This document shows, one piece after another, positions 1 through 10,320 of a stretch of DNA of 64,000 bases (position 1 is the first letter of the stretch; each line of letters opens with the position of its first letter). Below the pieces are notes generated by a model that was not told the origin of the DNA, ran no database searches, and saw nothing but the letters and a program-made list of their open reading frames with translations. This DNA is from Mesorhizobium sp. PAMC28654 (GTDB taxonomy: Bacteria > Pseudomonadota > Alphaproteobacteria > Rhizobiales > Rhizobiaceae), in assembly GCF_020616515.1 (NCBI RefSeq), contig NZ_CP085135.1, forward strand, positions 1,488,001-1,552,000. The letters are read 5' to 3'. Both the position numbers and the translations under genes were made by a program.

Positions 1-267
1 CGACGGACTGGCATGGCCATGACAGCGCTGAACCAATCGGCGATAGCCTGTCTTCAGGGCCAGCCGTCAACGCGTCTCAAACGCACCCAACCCTTCGGCG
101 ATCTGATTGATGGCCACGACCCGCGAAATGATTTCCGAACAGCCCGGCTTCCCGGTCGAGATACGCGGAGCCTGAAAAAGCATGACGTTTCGCGCCACCG
201 CAGCCTTTTTTCGAAGGGTGCGGTGGTGGCGGGAGCTTGGTGCGCCCTGGCTAAATCATTGAAATCA

Positions 268-343
<76 letters not shown>

Positions 344-559
344 GCTCGCGCGGACCTTTAAGCGGTCAGGACGAGCTCCGCAAGGCCAAATGCGTGCTTG
401 GTCCATCGACTTCACGTCCGTTTTGCCAACAAAACGATGCCTGTCAAAAAACCTTCTCATGTTTGCATTTATGGTGTCCCGGCACGCTTGACACCCGCAG
501 GCGAACCCCTTATCCACCGCCCCAACGACGAACACGGCTGACACGTGTTCGTCAAATGC

Positions 560-636
560 GCGGGTGTAGCTCAGTTGGTTAGAGTGCCGGCCTGTCACGC
601 CGGAGGTCGCGGGTTCGAGCCCCGTCACTCGCGCCA
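560..636 (+). tRNA. tRNA-Asp (anticodon GUC)
   Basis: A 77-nt cloverleaf with acceptor GCGGGTG, D arm AGCTCAGTTGGTTAGAG, anticodon stem CCGGC/GCCGG around CTGTCAC (anticodon GTC), T arm GGGTTCGAGCCCC and an encoded CCA. Directly after it, arms 635-642 and 669-676 (CATTTCTC/GAGAAATG) enclose an inner CAAGGG/CCCTTG stem, a processing or termination-like hairpin. Confidence 0.96.
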
Positions 637-1014
637 TTTCTCTCAAGGGTAACAAGCCCTTGGCTTCGGAGAAATGTCGACGTTGGTTGTCAAATAGTCT
701 CCATACATGAGGAAACTTAGGTTCTTTTGGATCTGAGTTTCGCTTTGTATGCATAGACTTGCGAGCCTGTTTGCGGATTGGGTTAAAAAATAGGCGTCCC
801 AACAGAATTGGGTCTACGCATCGGCCTCTGGCCCTCCCGCCGCAGCATCCCCATTGCGAGCAGCGCCTTTTTACTGGCTGAAATGCCGGCAACAAGCGAA
901 ACGCAATCCAAATCCCGATCGAAGGCACACAAATTGATAGCCAGGTCAGGACAACCGTAGAAAACTGTGAGAGTTAAGCTCGATCAGAATCGGTCAGATA
1001 GTGGGGCTTTATTC
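637..1014. other. 378-bp stretch without a supported gene
   Basis: Apart from the hairpin after tRNA-Asp (635-676) I see no coding sequence with a plausible start and family resemblance on either strand. Base composition is more AT-rich than the flanking genes, as expected for leader or intergenic DNA upstream of the sugar epimerase-like gene. No integrase remnant was recognised next to the tRNA. Confidence 0.5.
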
Positions 1015-1581
1015 ATGAGCGATCATACGGGGATCGGGCTAAACCTTCTTGAATCCATGCTCGCTGCCGCTGTGCGGGACCAGCGTACGGTGGATGAACA
1101 ACGTCAAAGCGTCGCACCTCTCGTCGACGGCATGTCCTTTTTCGAGAGCGTTCGACACAATGACGATCGCGGCAGTGTCACTGAGGTCTATGACCCACGA
1201 TGGGGTTGGCATCCCGACCCGCTGGTTTTTTCCTATGTCTTCACAATTCGCCCGGGGATGGTGAAGGGTTGGGGTCTGCACAAGCTGCACGAAGATCGCT
1301 ATTTCGTGGTGAGCGGCGAATTGGAACTCGTCCTTTATGACCCCCGGCCTGAATCCAGCACCTACGGCAAGATTTCCAAGGTCTACCTTTCCGGCAGTCG
1401 TCCCCGCCTCGTCAACGTTCCGAAATTCGTCTGGCACGCGGATCGGAATATTGGGACTTCCGACGTGGTCGTCATCAATTTTCCAACCATACAATACGAC
1501 CATTCAAATCCCGACAAGTATCGCTTGCCGATCGACACCGATCTCATCCCCCATGATTTCGGCAGCGCGAAGGGATGGTGA
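1015..1581 (+). CDS. dTDP-4-dehydrorhamnose 3,5-epimerase-like cupin (RmlC family)
   Basis: A 188-residue cupin of the RmlC superfamily. The segment TEVYDPRWGW starts the barrel, followed by RPGMVKGWGLHKLHEDRYFV, which carries the His and Asp/Glu positions typical of sugar 3,5-epimerases or ketoisomerases, and a C-terminal LPIDTDLIPHDF motif. I chose the ATG at 1015, preceded by a weak GGGG; a GTG at 967 is in frame but has no ribosome site. The last codons overlap the next gene by 7 bp, indicating co-translation with a glycosyltransferase and a role in modifying a nucleotide sugar or a surface glycan. It could be a catalytically divergent relative; the exact substrate cannot be read from the sequence. 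A diverged paralogue lies at 62277-62822. Confidence 0.8.
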   Translation: MSDHTGIGLNLLESMLAAAVRDQRTVDEQRQSVAPLVDGMSFFESVRHNDDRGSVTEVYDPRWGWHPDPLVFSYVFTIRPGMVKGWGLHKLHEDRYFVVSGELELVLYDPRPESSTYGKISKVYLSGSRPRLVNVPKFVWHADRNIGTSDVVVINFPTIQYDHSNPDKYRLPIDTDLIPHDFGSAKGW

Positions 1582-2576
1582 GTAGGCCTCGATTTTCCAT
1601 CCTGATGCCGACCCACTCGCGCGTGGATGTTATCGGCATGGCCATCCAATCGGTGCTGGATCAAACCGTCGAGGATTTTGAATTGCTGGTCGTGGGCGAC
1701 GGCTGCGCGCCCGGCACGGCCGGGGTCGTCGCAGACTTTCACGACACCCGCATTCGCTTCTTCGATCTTCCCAAGGCGCCGAGCTTTGGCTATGCCAACC
1801 GCAACATCGCGCTACGCGAGGCACGGGGTGATTTGATCGGCTTTGCGGCCGATGATGATCTCTTGTTCCCGGATCATTTTGAAGTCCTGGCGGATGGCCT
1901 CAAAAATGGAGCTGCCATTGCGTACAGTCAGGCACTGTGGATTTCCAGCGACGGTATCGCGGCCCCCTTCCTGACCAATCTCGAACTGGCCGACGAGTTC
2001 AGGTTCTTCATGGAAAATGGGAACACCATACCCGCCAGTTGCTTTCTGTATCGGGCCGAGTGCTTGCCTTCTCGGGACGTTTGGCCAGAGGATATCGCGT
2101 CGGCTGCGGACTGGCGACTATGGCAGCGGATCATACGCGAAAACCCGCACAATCCCTTCAGCTATTGCCGTGTTCCAACTGTCCTGCATTTCAGCGCCGC
2201 ATGGAAAAACTCTCGGCACTCCGCAGCAGCCGAGTTCGCCACGCTTCTTGATATCGCGGACAGGGCAGCCTGGTGGCCTTCGACCTTGCGCGTCAGTGTA
2301 ACGAAGGCCAGCAACGAGCAATACGAGTATTCAAACCTCATGCACATGGCCCCCGCGACGTGGAGCGAGCAAACGCGCCGGGCAGTCAGCGATCTGGTGG
2401 CACGGCTTGCCTGGGAGGATGTCCAGGCGACGCGGCCTACACTTGCAAAGGTCGAAGCGGAAAACGCTGCCCTGCGACTGGAAATCGCAGCTTTGCATCA
2501 GTCCGCGAGTTGGCGTGTCACAGCCCCTTTACGCAAGATCGCCACAAGCCTGCGTCGTAAAAGCCCTCAAAACTGA
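1575..2576 (+). CDS. family 2 glycosyltransferase (GT-A fold)
   Basis: A 333-residue glycosyltransferase. The N-terminus FSILMPTHSR is the nucleotide-binding start of the GT-A fold, LLVVGDGC follows, and DDDLLFPDH near residue 95 contains the metal-binding acidic motif. The final 50 residues form a short charged helix ending in SASWRVTAPLR, a tail often seen in rhizobial cell-surface glycosyltransferases. The ATG at 1575 overlaps the epimerase-like gene by 7 bp, so both products are probably made together. No membrane segment is evident; action on the cytoplasmic face with a nucleotide sugar is inferred. A paralogous pair in the same order is at 62277-63737. Confidence 0.87.
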   Translation: MVSRPRFSILMPTHSRVDVIGMAIQSVLDQTVEDFELLVVGDGCAPGTAGVVADFHDTRIRFFDLPKAPSFGYANRNIALREARGDLIGFAADDDLLFPDHFEVLADGLKNGAAIAYSQALWISSDGIAAPFLTNLELADEFRFFMENGNTIPASCFLYRAECLPSRDVWPEDIASAADWRLWQRIIRENPHNPFSYCRVPTVLHFSAAWKNSRHSAAAEFATLLDIADRAAWWPSTLRVSVTKASNEQYEYSNLMHMAPATWSEQTRRAVSDLVARLAWEDVQATRPTLAKVEAENAALRLEIAALHQSASWRVTAPLRKIATSLRRKSPQN

Positions 2577-2794
2577 AGCTCTTGTTCTTCGAGGCTAGCG
2601 AACACCTGCGAGGCGGCTTTGAACGAAATGCCGGGTGTCGAAGACCAGCCCTGCCAGGCCGCGCGGCGTTGGCAATGACCCTGATACTCGACCACCTCAA
2701 GGGACGAAGCCGTGAGGCGTTCGCGTCTTCCTTCTGGCCCGCGTGCCCGCGAGCTACTCTATCTCAAGGTCGCTCAAGTGCGCTGGGTTGACAC

Positions 2795-3502
2795 CTACTC
2801 GGCGACAGCAGGGACGAGATGCACGATTGTGAACCCCCTCCTCCTGATTTCGGCAAACAAGCCCGGCAGCAAAGCTGCCGTGCGCGCATGGATATCATGC
2901 ATGAGCACCATGCCAGAGCCACGACGAACGATCCGCCTCACCGCCTGGCGATGGAGCCGTTGGGGTGACAGGGTCACGTCGCTGTCGCCCACGGTAATGT
3001 CCGCGTCGAGCACCACGATTCTCCGACTGCTGAGTTCTTTGCGCAGCAGCCGCGTTCCCAGAAGGAATGGAAAGCGGAAGAAGGGCGCGGCGGGAAACCG
3101 CGATGGCCGCAGCGCCGCGGCAACGTTCTCTATGCCCGTGTCAATATCTGCCCTCGCGGTCCCCGGGTCGACCTCCTTCAAATTCAGATGATGGTTGGTG
3201 TGGCTCCCGACTGTATGTCCCCGCTCAGCGACCATGCGCACGAGATCAGGATTCCGACTGGCTTGCGCGCCAATCATCAAGAACGTCGCCTTGACGCTGG
3301 CGTCGTCCAGTGCGCGCAGCACGGCTTCGGTGTGCTCCGGCATCGGTCCGTCGTCGAAGGTCAGCACCAACTCCCGGTGCTTCAATTTGATATCGGCAAT
3401 GCTCGCGACCGCAAGGGTCCGGCCGCACAAAGTACGGGCCGGCCGCGGCGGCACTATAAAGTCGCGAATCTGCCCGCACACCCTGTGCGCAATGGAAAAC
3501 AA
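2795..3502 (-). CDS. polysaccharide deacetylase (NodB homology domain)
   Basis: About 235 residues with the NodB-domain motifs TFDDGP near residue 49, SHTNHH near residue 99 and RFPF near residue 143, the metal-binding and catalytic set of carbohydrate esterase family 4. It would remove N- or O-acetyl groups from a polysaccharide or peptidoglycan-like substrate. The start is uncertain: the TTG at 3502 is the only conventional start in the frame, yet the hydrophobic sequence continues upstream (VYLGFGGAAV) to a stop at 3545-3547. That continuation looks like part of a signal anchor, so the true start may be non-canonical or the 5' end may be damaged. It is transcribed towards the glycosyltransferase gene. 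Confidence 0.8.
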   Translation of the reverse strand: MFSIAHRVCGQIRDFIVPPRPARTLCGRTLAVASIADIKLKHRELVLTFDDGPMPEHTEAVLRALDDASVKATFLMIGAQASRNPDLVRMVAERGHTVGSHTNHHLNLKEVDPGTARADIDTGIENVAAALRPSRFPAAPFFRFPFLLGTRLLRKELSSRRIVVLDADITVGDSDVTLSPQRLHRQAVRRIVRRGSGMVLMHDIHARTAALLPGLFAEIRRRGFTIVHLVPAVAE

Positions 3503-3730
3503 AACAGCTGCCCCGCCAAACCCCAGATATACAGAACAATGCGGTTATCTGGACTTTCGATCGGCTGCAAGCGCCACGGTTCGAATTGGCTAACGCCGCC
3601 TCGCATTGCCTGGTCTGGCGTGAGCAATTGGCGGGCTTGACCGTACTTGACGCCAAGGATCCGTGAATCTCCAAGCGCTGCAATTCCTCGGCGACGGTAG
3701 CGACACGATCCAGATCAAATTTTCTAGCCG

Positions 3731-4660
3731 TCAGGCCTTGGCGAGCAAGGCCTCCACCTCCAGCAGTGTCGGCATGGATGGCGCGGTGCCGGGCCGTGTG
3801 ACCGAAATGCCAGCTACCGCGCAAGCGAAGCCGGCAGCCTGTAGCGGCTCCATTCCTCTCGACAGCGCGGCGGCCAGTCCGCCATTGAAGGCGTCGCCGG
3901 CACCGGTGGTCTCGACCACGGCGCCGGCGTTGACGGCGGCGACATGATCGGAACGATCGGCGGTGTGCAGTAGCGCGCCTTTTTCGCCAAGCGTAACAAT
4001 CACCGTGCCGACACCCTTTTCGAGCAGCTTGGCGGCGGCGCGACGAGCATCGTCGACGGATGAGACCTTGATGCCGGTCAGTTCCTCGGCCTCGGTCTCG
4101 TTGGGCGTGACATAGTCGCAAAGCGTGTAGACGCGGTCTGGAAGTCTTGCCGCCGGCGCCGGATTGAGGATCGTCGTTACACCTGCTCCGTGCGCGATCT
4201 CCAGCGCCCGCATTGCCGCGTCGATCGGCTGTTCGAGTTGGGTGACGAAGATGCCGGCGGAGCGGATCAGGCCCGCGTTGGCCTCGATGTCACCGGGCGA
4301 AATCAGCATGGCCGCGCCGGGACTGACAATGATGGCATTGTTGCCGGTCGTTTCCTCCACGAAGATATAGGCGGCGCCCGTATAGCTTTCCGAGGTGTCG
4401 ATGACAGCGCTTTTCACGCCTGCCAGCCCCCAGGTTTGCCTGGCCATATCCGCGAAGGGATCGACCCCGAGGCGCGTCAGGAAAGTGACGTCGGCACCAA
4501 GCTTTCCTGCCGCGACGGCCTGGTTCGACCCCTTGCCTCCGGGGCCAAGCTTGAAGGATGTGCCGAGAATGGTCTCGCCAATGCGAGGCTGCCGCTGCGC
4601 CCGATAGGCGGTGTCGGCGACGAAGACGCCCAAGATGACGATAGGCTTGCCGGCGGCCAT
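3731..4660 (-). CDS. rbsK: ribokinase-family sugar kinase (PfkB fold)
   Basis: A 309-residue PfkB-family kinase. LGPGGKGSNQAVAAGKLGAD near residue 38 is the first PfkB signature, NPAPAARLP and TPNETEAEEL are ribokinase hallmarks, and TTGAGDAFNGGLAAAL near residue 250 holds the anion hole and catalytic Asp of signature 2. It transfers phosphate from ATP to a free pentose or related sugar in the cytoplasm. The ATG at 4660 follows the RbsD/FucU gene by 4 bp, so the two are one operon with the ABC ATPase upstream. The substrate may differ from ribose, because the neighbours include a CUT1 transporter rather than the usual RbsABC set. Confidence 0.9.
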   Translation of the reverse strand: MAAGKPIVILGVFVADTAYRAQRQPRIGETILGTSFKLGPGGKGSNQAVAAGKLGADVTFLTRLGVDPFADMARQTWGLAGVKSAVIDTSESYTGAAYIFVEETTGNNAIIVSPGAAMLISPGDIEANAGLIRSAGIFVTQLEQPIDAAMRALEIAHGAGVTTILNPAPAARLPDRVYTLCDYVTPNETEAEELTGIKVSSVDDARRAAAKLLEKGVGTVIVTLGEKGALLHTADRSDHVAAVNAGAVVETTGAGDAFNGGLAAALSRGMEPLQAAGFACAVAGISVTRPGTAPSMPTLLEVEALLAKA

Positions 4661-4664
4661 GCTG

Positions 4665-5117
4665 CTACTCCGCATCCGGCGGGACCACACCCTTGCGGAA
4701 GGCAAAGCAGCCATAGAAGCGGCGCTCGCCGGTCTGGATGACACAATAGGCCTGCTTGGAACGTTCGTAGAAAGCGTAGCGTTCGACCGGCAACATCGGC
4801 CAGGACTTTCCTTCAGCCGCATCGATTTCCTTCTGCACTTCCGTCTGTACCGGCGGGATCTCATCCGGCTTGCCGACGATCTCCATGCGGGCGGCGGAAT
4901 CGTCGACAAAAGTGTCCAGCGGGTAGAGCGACAGCACCGCCTTTACGACCTCGGCCGCCGGCGCGTCGATGCGCAGCAGCCGGCCCAACACGGTCTGGCG
5001 CGCCACGGAATCCGAAGGAAAATTGGTGTCGGCGATGATCAGGTCGTCGCCGTGCCCCATCGCCCGCAGCGCCTGAAGCACATCGGCATTGAGCAGCGGA
5101 CTGATACCTTTGAGCAT
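4665..5117 (-). CDS. RbsD/FucU-family sugar mutarotase
   Basis: A 150-residue protein beginning MLKGISPLLNADVLQALRAM, with GHGDDLIIADTNFP, the RbsD/FucU region that holds the catalytic His and Asp. The family interconverts the pyranose/furanose or alpha/beta forms of a sugar. The length and the C-terminal YAFYERSKQAYCVIQTGE fit FucU more closely than RbsD. It sits between the ABC ATPase gene (34 bp upstream) and ribokinase (4 bp downstream), and would deliver the correct sugar anomer to the kinase after uptake. The natural substrate, fucose, ribose or another sugar, is not determined by the sequence. Confidence 0.87.
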   Translation of the reverse strand: MLKGISPLLNADVLQALRAMGHGDDLIIADTNFPSDSVARQTVLGRLLRIDAPAAEVVKAVLSLYPLDTFVDDSAARMEIVGKPDEIPPVQTEVQKEIDAAEGKSWPMLPVERYAFYERSKQAYCVIQTGERRFYGCFAFRKGVVPPDAE

Positions 5118-5151
5118 GACATTCCTCTCGATCGGGCTTTTGGATGAGGGA

Positions 5152-6210
<1,059 letters not shown>

Positions 6211-6489
6211 ATCCTCCCCTTCCGGCCCTCTATGCCGTTTGCGCAGAAGCTAACCAACGCCAACCGACAGGGCAAGACAGTCTCTTATAGATAAAAACCC
6301 GTTTTCGTTGACACGGCACCTGGTTGTGAGAATAGTGGCGAGCGCCAATCCGAATGCCGGTATTCTACCCCGATAGTCGGAACTCGAAGCGACGCAAGGT
6401 TGGGGGCCTACGTTTCCGTTTTTGATTGGGGCGGGCATCCGACAAGATTGGCATATCCATTCACAACTATGTTCTGGGAGGAATAGTAG

Positions 6490-8157
6490 ATGAGAGTCGG
6501 TCTTTACGAAAAACTGGTGCGTGCGGGCGCCACGCGGCGCGAGATCCTGAAGGGGGCGGCCAGCATGGCCGCGATCGCCGCGGCATCCGGTACGGGACTT
6601 GGAGCACTGACGCGACCGGCATCCGCCGCCAGCGAACTGCGTACAAAGATCCTGCAGATTCCAGGCGTCGGCAAAGGCCAGCCGACGGACTCCGACTTCC
6701 AGAAAGTCGGTGAAATCTGCCTCGAAGCCACCAAGGCCAACGTCAAGCAAGGTGAATTCGCCGGCGTCGAGCTCACCTTCATGGGCCTCAACAACCAGAA
6801 CCTGCACAACGTTCTGTTTCGCGGCTTCCTGAAGCCCTGGGAGACCTACACCGGCGCCAAGATCAACTGGATCGACCTGGCGCAAGCTGACTACAATGCC
6901 CGCCTGCAGCAGTCGATTGCCACCGGCACCGTCGATTTCGACATCGCCGAGATGGGCGCGCCTTTCGAAGGCGACGTCTGCGGCAAGGGGCTCACCTCGG
7001 AAATGCCGGACTGGGTCAAGAAGCAGATCGATATCGACGACTATGTCTCGTATCTGAAGCCACCTGTCGGTACATGGGACGGCAAGCAGTATCGTGTCAC
7101 CATCGACGGCGACACGCACAGCTTCAACTATCGCACCGACGTTTTCTCAGATCCCGAACTCGCCAAGGCATGGAAGGCCGCCGGCAACACGACCGATTGG
7201 GGACAGCCGCGCACCTGGCAGCAGGTCCAGGTGGTGACCAAGTTCCTCAAGGGCCAGAAATTCAAGGGCCAGGACGTCTTCGGCTATCTCGATGCGCCCA
7301 AGGCCTGGGGCGGCTTCGGCTTCTACTTCCTCGGCAGCCGCGCCACCGCCTACGTCAAGCATCCCAACGACAAGGCCTGGCTGTTCGACCCGGACACAAT
7401 GAAGCCGCGCGTCAACAATCCTGGCTGGGTACGCGCCATTCAGGACGTGATCGACGCGCTGCCCTTCGAGCCCGCCGACCAGATCAACGCCGATCCAAAC
7501 ACCACCGGCTTCCAGCAATTCCTCGCCGGCACGGGTTCGCTGCTCTCCTGGTGGGGTGATATCGGCCAGGTCGCGAACACCAGCGACACCTCCGTCATCG
7601 GCGATGTCATCGGCTTCGATATCTTGCCGGGCTCGGACGACGTCTACAACTCCAAGACCGGCAAGTGGGAGAAGCTTGCCAGCGGCCCGAACTTCGCGCC
7701 CAACTGCGCCTATCTCGGCTGGGGTGTCTATGTCATGGCCCGGGTCGATTCCGACGAGAAGAAGAAGAAGGCGGCATGGTCCGCCGCCGCCCATCTCGGC
7801 GGCAAGGACCTGTCGCTCTGGACGGTGATGTATCCATCAGGCTTCCAGGTGCATCGCAAGAGCCACTACGACATCGCCGAATGGGTCGCGGCGGGCTACA
7901 AGCAGGACTACATCAAGTCCTACCTCGACTCGGAGTTCAACTCCTACAACCACCCGAACGCGGCGATCGAACCTCGCATCCCCGGCATCTTCCAGTACTA
8001 CAGCGCTGCCGAGGACATTCTGGCCAACACATTCGCCGGCAAGATGAAAGCACAGGAAGGGGCTGACGCGATCGCGGCGGCCTGGGAAAAGCTCACCGAC
8101 CAGATCGGCCGAGAGAAGCAGATCAAGCTCTACAAGGCCTCGCTCGGCATCAGCTGA
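6490..8157 (+). CDS. carbohydrate ABC transporter substrate-binding protein, probably Tat-exported
   Basis: A 555-residue periplasmic binding protein. The N-terminus contains TRREILKGAAS at residues 15-25, a good twin-arginine motif, followed by a hydrophobic Ala-rich stretch and a likely cleavage after PASA near residue 46. The mature part has the features of CUT1 family solute-binding proteins (IATGTVDFDIAEMGAPFEG, and a C-terminal helix-rich domain). It is longer than typical maltose-type binding proteins (about 400 residues), like the large family seen in rhizobia. GGGAGGAATAG before the ATG is a strong ribosome site. Two stable hairpins separate it from the permease genes and probably raise its yield over theirs. 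Confidence 0.92.
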   Translation: MRVGLYEKLVRAGATRREILKGAASMAAIAAASGTGLGALTRPASAASELRTKILQIPGVGKGQPTDSDFQKVGEICLEATKANVKQGEFAGVELTFMGLNNQNLHNVLFRGFLKPWETYTGAKINWIDLAQADYNARLQQSIATGTVDFDIAEMGAPFEGDVCGKGLTSEMPDWVKKQIDIDDYVSYLKPPVGTWDGKQYRVTIDGDTHSFNYRTDVFSDPELAKAWKAAGNTTDWGQPRTWQQVQVVTKFLKGQKFKGQDVFGYLDAPKAWGGFGFYFLGSRATAYVKHPNDKAWLFDPDTMKPRVNNPGWVRAIQDVIDALPFEPADQINADPNTTGFQQFLAGTGSLLSWWGDIGQVANTSDTSVIGDVIGFDILPGSDDVYNSKTGKWEKLASGPNFAPNCAYLGWGVYVMARVDSDEKKKKAAWSAAAHLGGKDLSLWTVMYPSGFQVHRKSHYDIAEWVAAGYKQDYIKSYLDSEFNSYNHPNAAIEPRIPGIFQYYSAAEDILANTFAGKMKAQEGADAIAAAWEKLTDQIGREKQIKLYKASLGIS

Positions 8158-8172
8158 TGCTGCAATGAACCT

Positions 8173-8224
8173 GGGTCCGGCGACGCAAAGCCGCCGGACC
8201 CGTCCTGACCGGCCAAGGCCGGTC
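8173..8224 (+). promoter_or_regulatory. two tandem intercistronic hairpins
   Basis: The first stem is GGGTCCGGCG (8173-8182) with CGCCGGACCC (8192-8201), a perfect 10 bp. The second is GACCGGCC (8207-8214) with GGCCGGTC (8217-8224) around AA. Neither is followed by a T-run, so they fit mRNA stabilisers or partial barriers between an abundant binding protein and its permeases rather than a full terminator. Confidence 0.6.
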
Positions 8225-8253
8225 GAGGAGCCTCTTGTTAGCGGACGAGATGC

Positions 8254-9375
8254 GTGGCTGACCAGACTTTGTCACCGAATGCATGGCCGGCAAACGCCGT
8301 TCCCTCCGATATGATCCCGCCCGGCCGCAAGCGACTCGGCTGGGGGTTGATGGCCGTTGCTACGATCGGCCTGCTGGCAACGATCGGGCTGCAAATCCTC
8401 TACAAGACTGACGTCGACGCCATCGGTTTCGAGACCTGGCGGCCGATTGTCTATGCCTATGTGCTGTGGGGGATCGCGATCGGTATAGGCCAGGTGCTGA
8501 CGCGTGGCGAAGATGGCCAACGCGCGCTGTTCCTGCTGCCGGCGCTGCTGTTCACTATTGCCATGGTGATCTTCCCGACGCTGTTCGGCTTCTACATAGC
8601 GCTGACCGACTGGAACCTCAGCTCGTTCGCCGGACGGAAATTCAACGGGCTCGACAACTTCTGGCAGATGCTGGGCGACCCCTACTATCGCAACGCGCTG
8701 CTCAACATGGTGCTCTACGTGCTTGCGGTCCTGGTCGAATACGTCATCGCGTTCGGGCTGGCATTGCTGCTCAACGCGCAGATCCGCGCACGCAAATTCT
8801 TCCGTGTCGTCTTCCTGATGCCCTTGATGCTGTCGCCGGTGGCGGTGTCGTGGATGATCGGCAAATCGCTGATGGAATACAGGTTCGGGCCGGCTGCGAC
8901 GCTGGCGCGCTATCTCGGCTGGGAAAACCCGGCCTTCTTCTCGAACCCGATCACCGCCCGCATCTCGATCATGGTGCTGGATGCCTGGACCTTCATCCCG
9001 TTCATGATGATCATGCTGCTCGCCGGCCTCCAGGCCATGTCGCGCGAGGTGCTGGAGGCGGCCAGGGTCGACGGCGCCAATGCGTGGCAGACCTTCTGGC
9101 AGGTCACCTTTCCCCTGATGCTGCCGGTGTCAGTGACAGCGGTCATCCTGCGCATCATCTTCAAGCTGAAGCTCGCCGACATCATCATCACCGTCACCTC
9201 AGGCGGGCCGGGCGGTGCGACCGATTCCGTCTCCAGCTTCATCTATCGCGAATACCGCGACCGTTCGAATGTCGGCTACGGCACCATGCTGGCGATGGTC
9301 TACCTGATCATCATCGTCGTGTTCGTGACCTGGCTGCTGAAGTTCGCCAACCGCTTCGTGCGCAATGTCAATTGA
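8254..9375 (+). CDS. carbohydrate ABC transporter permease 1 (MalF-like)
   Basis: A 373-residue inner-membrane permease. Two hydrophobic segments near residues 30-80 are followed by the six-helix binding-protein-dependent transport core, with an EAA loop reading EAARVDGANAWQTFWQVTFP near residue 270. This loop docks on the ATPase encoded at 5152-6210. I take the GTG at 8254 as start because the ATG just upstream, at 8250, is out of frame and soon stops. The gene lies 12 bp ahead of the second permease and follows the binding-protein gene after two hairpins, as expected for one transport operon. Confidence 0.92.
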   Translation: MADQTLSPNAWPANAVPSDMIPPGRKRLGWGLMAVATIGLLATIGLQILYKTDVDAIGFETWRPIVYAYVLWGIAIGIGQVLTRGEDGQRALFLLPALLFTIAMVIFPTLFGFYIALTDWNLSSFAGRKFNGLDNFWQMLGDPYYRNALLNMVLYVLAVLVEYVIAFGLALLLNAQIRARKFFRVVFLMPLMLSPVAVSWMIGKSLMEYRFGPAATLARYLGWENPAFFSNPITARISIMVLDAWTFIPFMMIMLLAGLQAMSREVLEAARVDGANAWQTFWQVTFPLMLPVSVTAVILRIIFKLKLADIIITVTSGGPGGATDSVSSFIYREYRDRSNVGYGTMLAMVYLIIIVVFVTWLLKFANRFVRNVN

Positions 9376-9387
9376 CCAGCAGGCCAT

Positions 9388-10305
9388 ATGAGCGTCCAGA
9401 CCACCGAATACGTCGCCTCTGAAATCCGCTCGCCGACCAGCTTCGTGGCCAGCCGCCTGTTCATCTATGGCGCGCTCGTCTTCTGGTCATTCATCTGCCT
9501 GTTCCCGATCTATTGGACGATAACGACCTCGTTCAAGGCGGCGGTCGATGTCACCCAGGGCCATCTCATCCCCTTCGTCGATTTCCAGCCGGACTGGAAA
9601 GGCTGGCGCTCGCTCGGCCTGTCGCCGGACTCGATTTTCGAAACCTCGACCGTGCGGGAGGAATTTCTCAAGCGCTTCATGAATTCGGTCATTACTTCGG
9701 TCGGCGCGTCGAGCCTCGCCATCGTCATCGGCAGCCTCGCCGCCTATGGCCTCACCCGCTATCGCTACCAGTTCGCCTGGTTCAGGAACGAGGACATCTC
9801 CTTCTTCTTCCTGTCGCAGCTGATCCTGCCGCCGGTGGTGCTCGCCCTGCCCTTTCTCGTGCTCTACCGCGAGGTCGGCCTGCTCGATACGCGCATCGGC
9901 CTGATCCTGCTCTACACGCTGATGGTGCTGCCGATCGTCATCTGGATCATGCGCGACCAGTTCAACTCGATCCCGGTTGAACTGGAGGAAGCTGCCCTTG
10001 TCGACGGCCTCTCGATCTGGGGGGCGTTCTTCCGGATCGTCATGCCGATCGCGCTGCCCGGCATGGTTGCCGCCTTCATCCTGGCGATGGTGCTGTGCTG
10101 GAATGAGTATTTCTTCGCCGCGCTTCTGACCTCGACCGACGCCAAGACGATCCCGGTCATGCTGGCGAGCCAGACCGGTTCGCAAGGCATCAACTGGTGG
10201 TCGATGGCAGCTCTCGCAACCGCTGCAATCGCACCGCTCGCCGTCATCGGCATCGCACTTGAGCGCTATCTGATCATGGGCATGACGGCCGGCGCGGTGA
10301 AATAG
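9388..10305 (+). CDS. carbohydrate ABC transporter permease 2 (MalG-like)
   Basis: A 305-residue permease with six membrane helices and the EAA motif EEAALVDGLSIWGAFFRIVM near residue 200, the partner of the MalF-like protein in CUT1 transporters. The first helix (FIYGALVFWSFICLFPIYWT) and the MalG-like ending LERYLIMGMTAGAVK are diagnostic. It ends 15 bp before the convergent creatininase-like gene. Together with the MalF-like protein, the ATPase and the binding protein it forms a complete sugar or sugar-derivative importer. Confidence 0.93.
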   Translation: MSVQTTEYVASEIRSPTSFVASRLFIYGALVFWSFICLFPIYWTITTSFKAAVDVTQGHLIPFVDFQPDWKGWRSLGLSPDSIFETSTVREEFLKRFMNSVITSVGASSLAIVIGSLAAYGLTRYRYQFAWFRNEDISFFFLSQLILPPVVLALPFLVLYREVGLLDTRIGLILLYTLMVLPIVIWIMRDQFNSIPVELEEAALVDGLSIWGAFFRIVMPIALPGMVAAFILAMVLCWNEYFFAALLTSTDAKTIPVMLASQTGSQGINWWSMAALATAAIAPLAVIGIALERYLIMGMTAGAVK

Positions 10306-10320
10306 GCTGCAATAGGCTCA

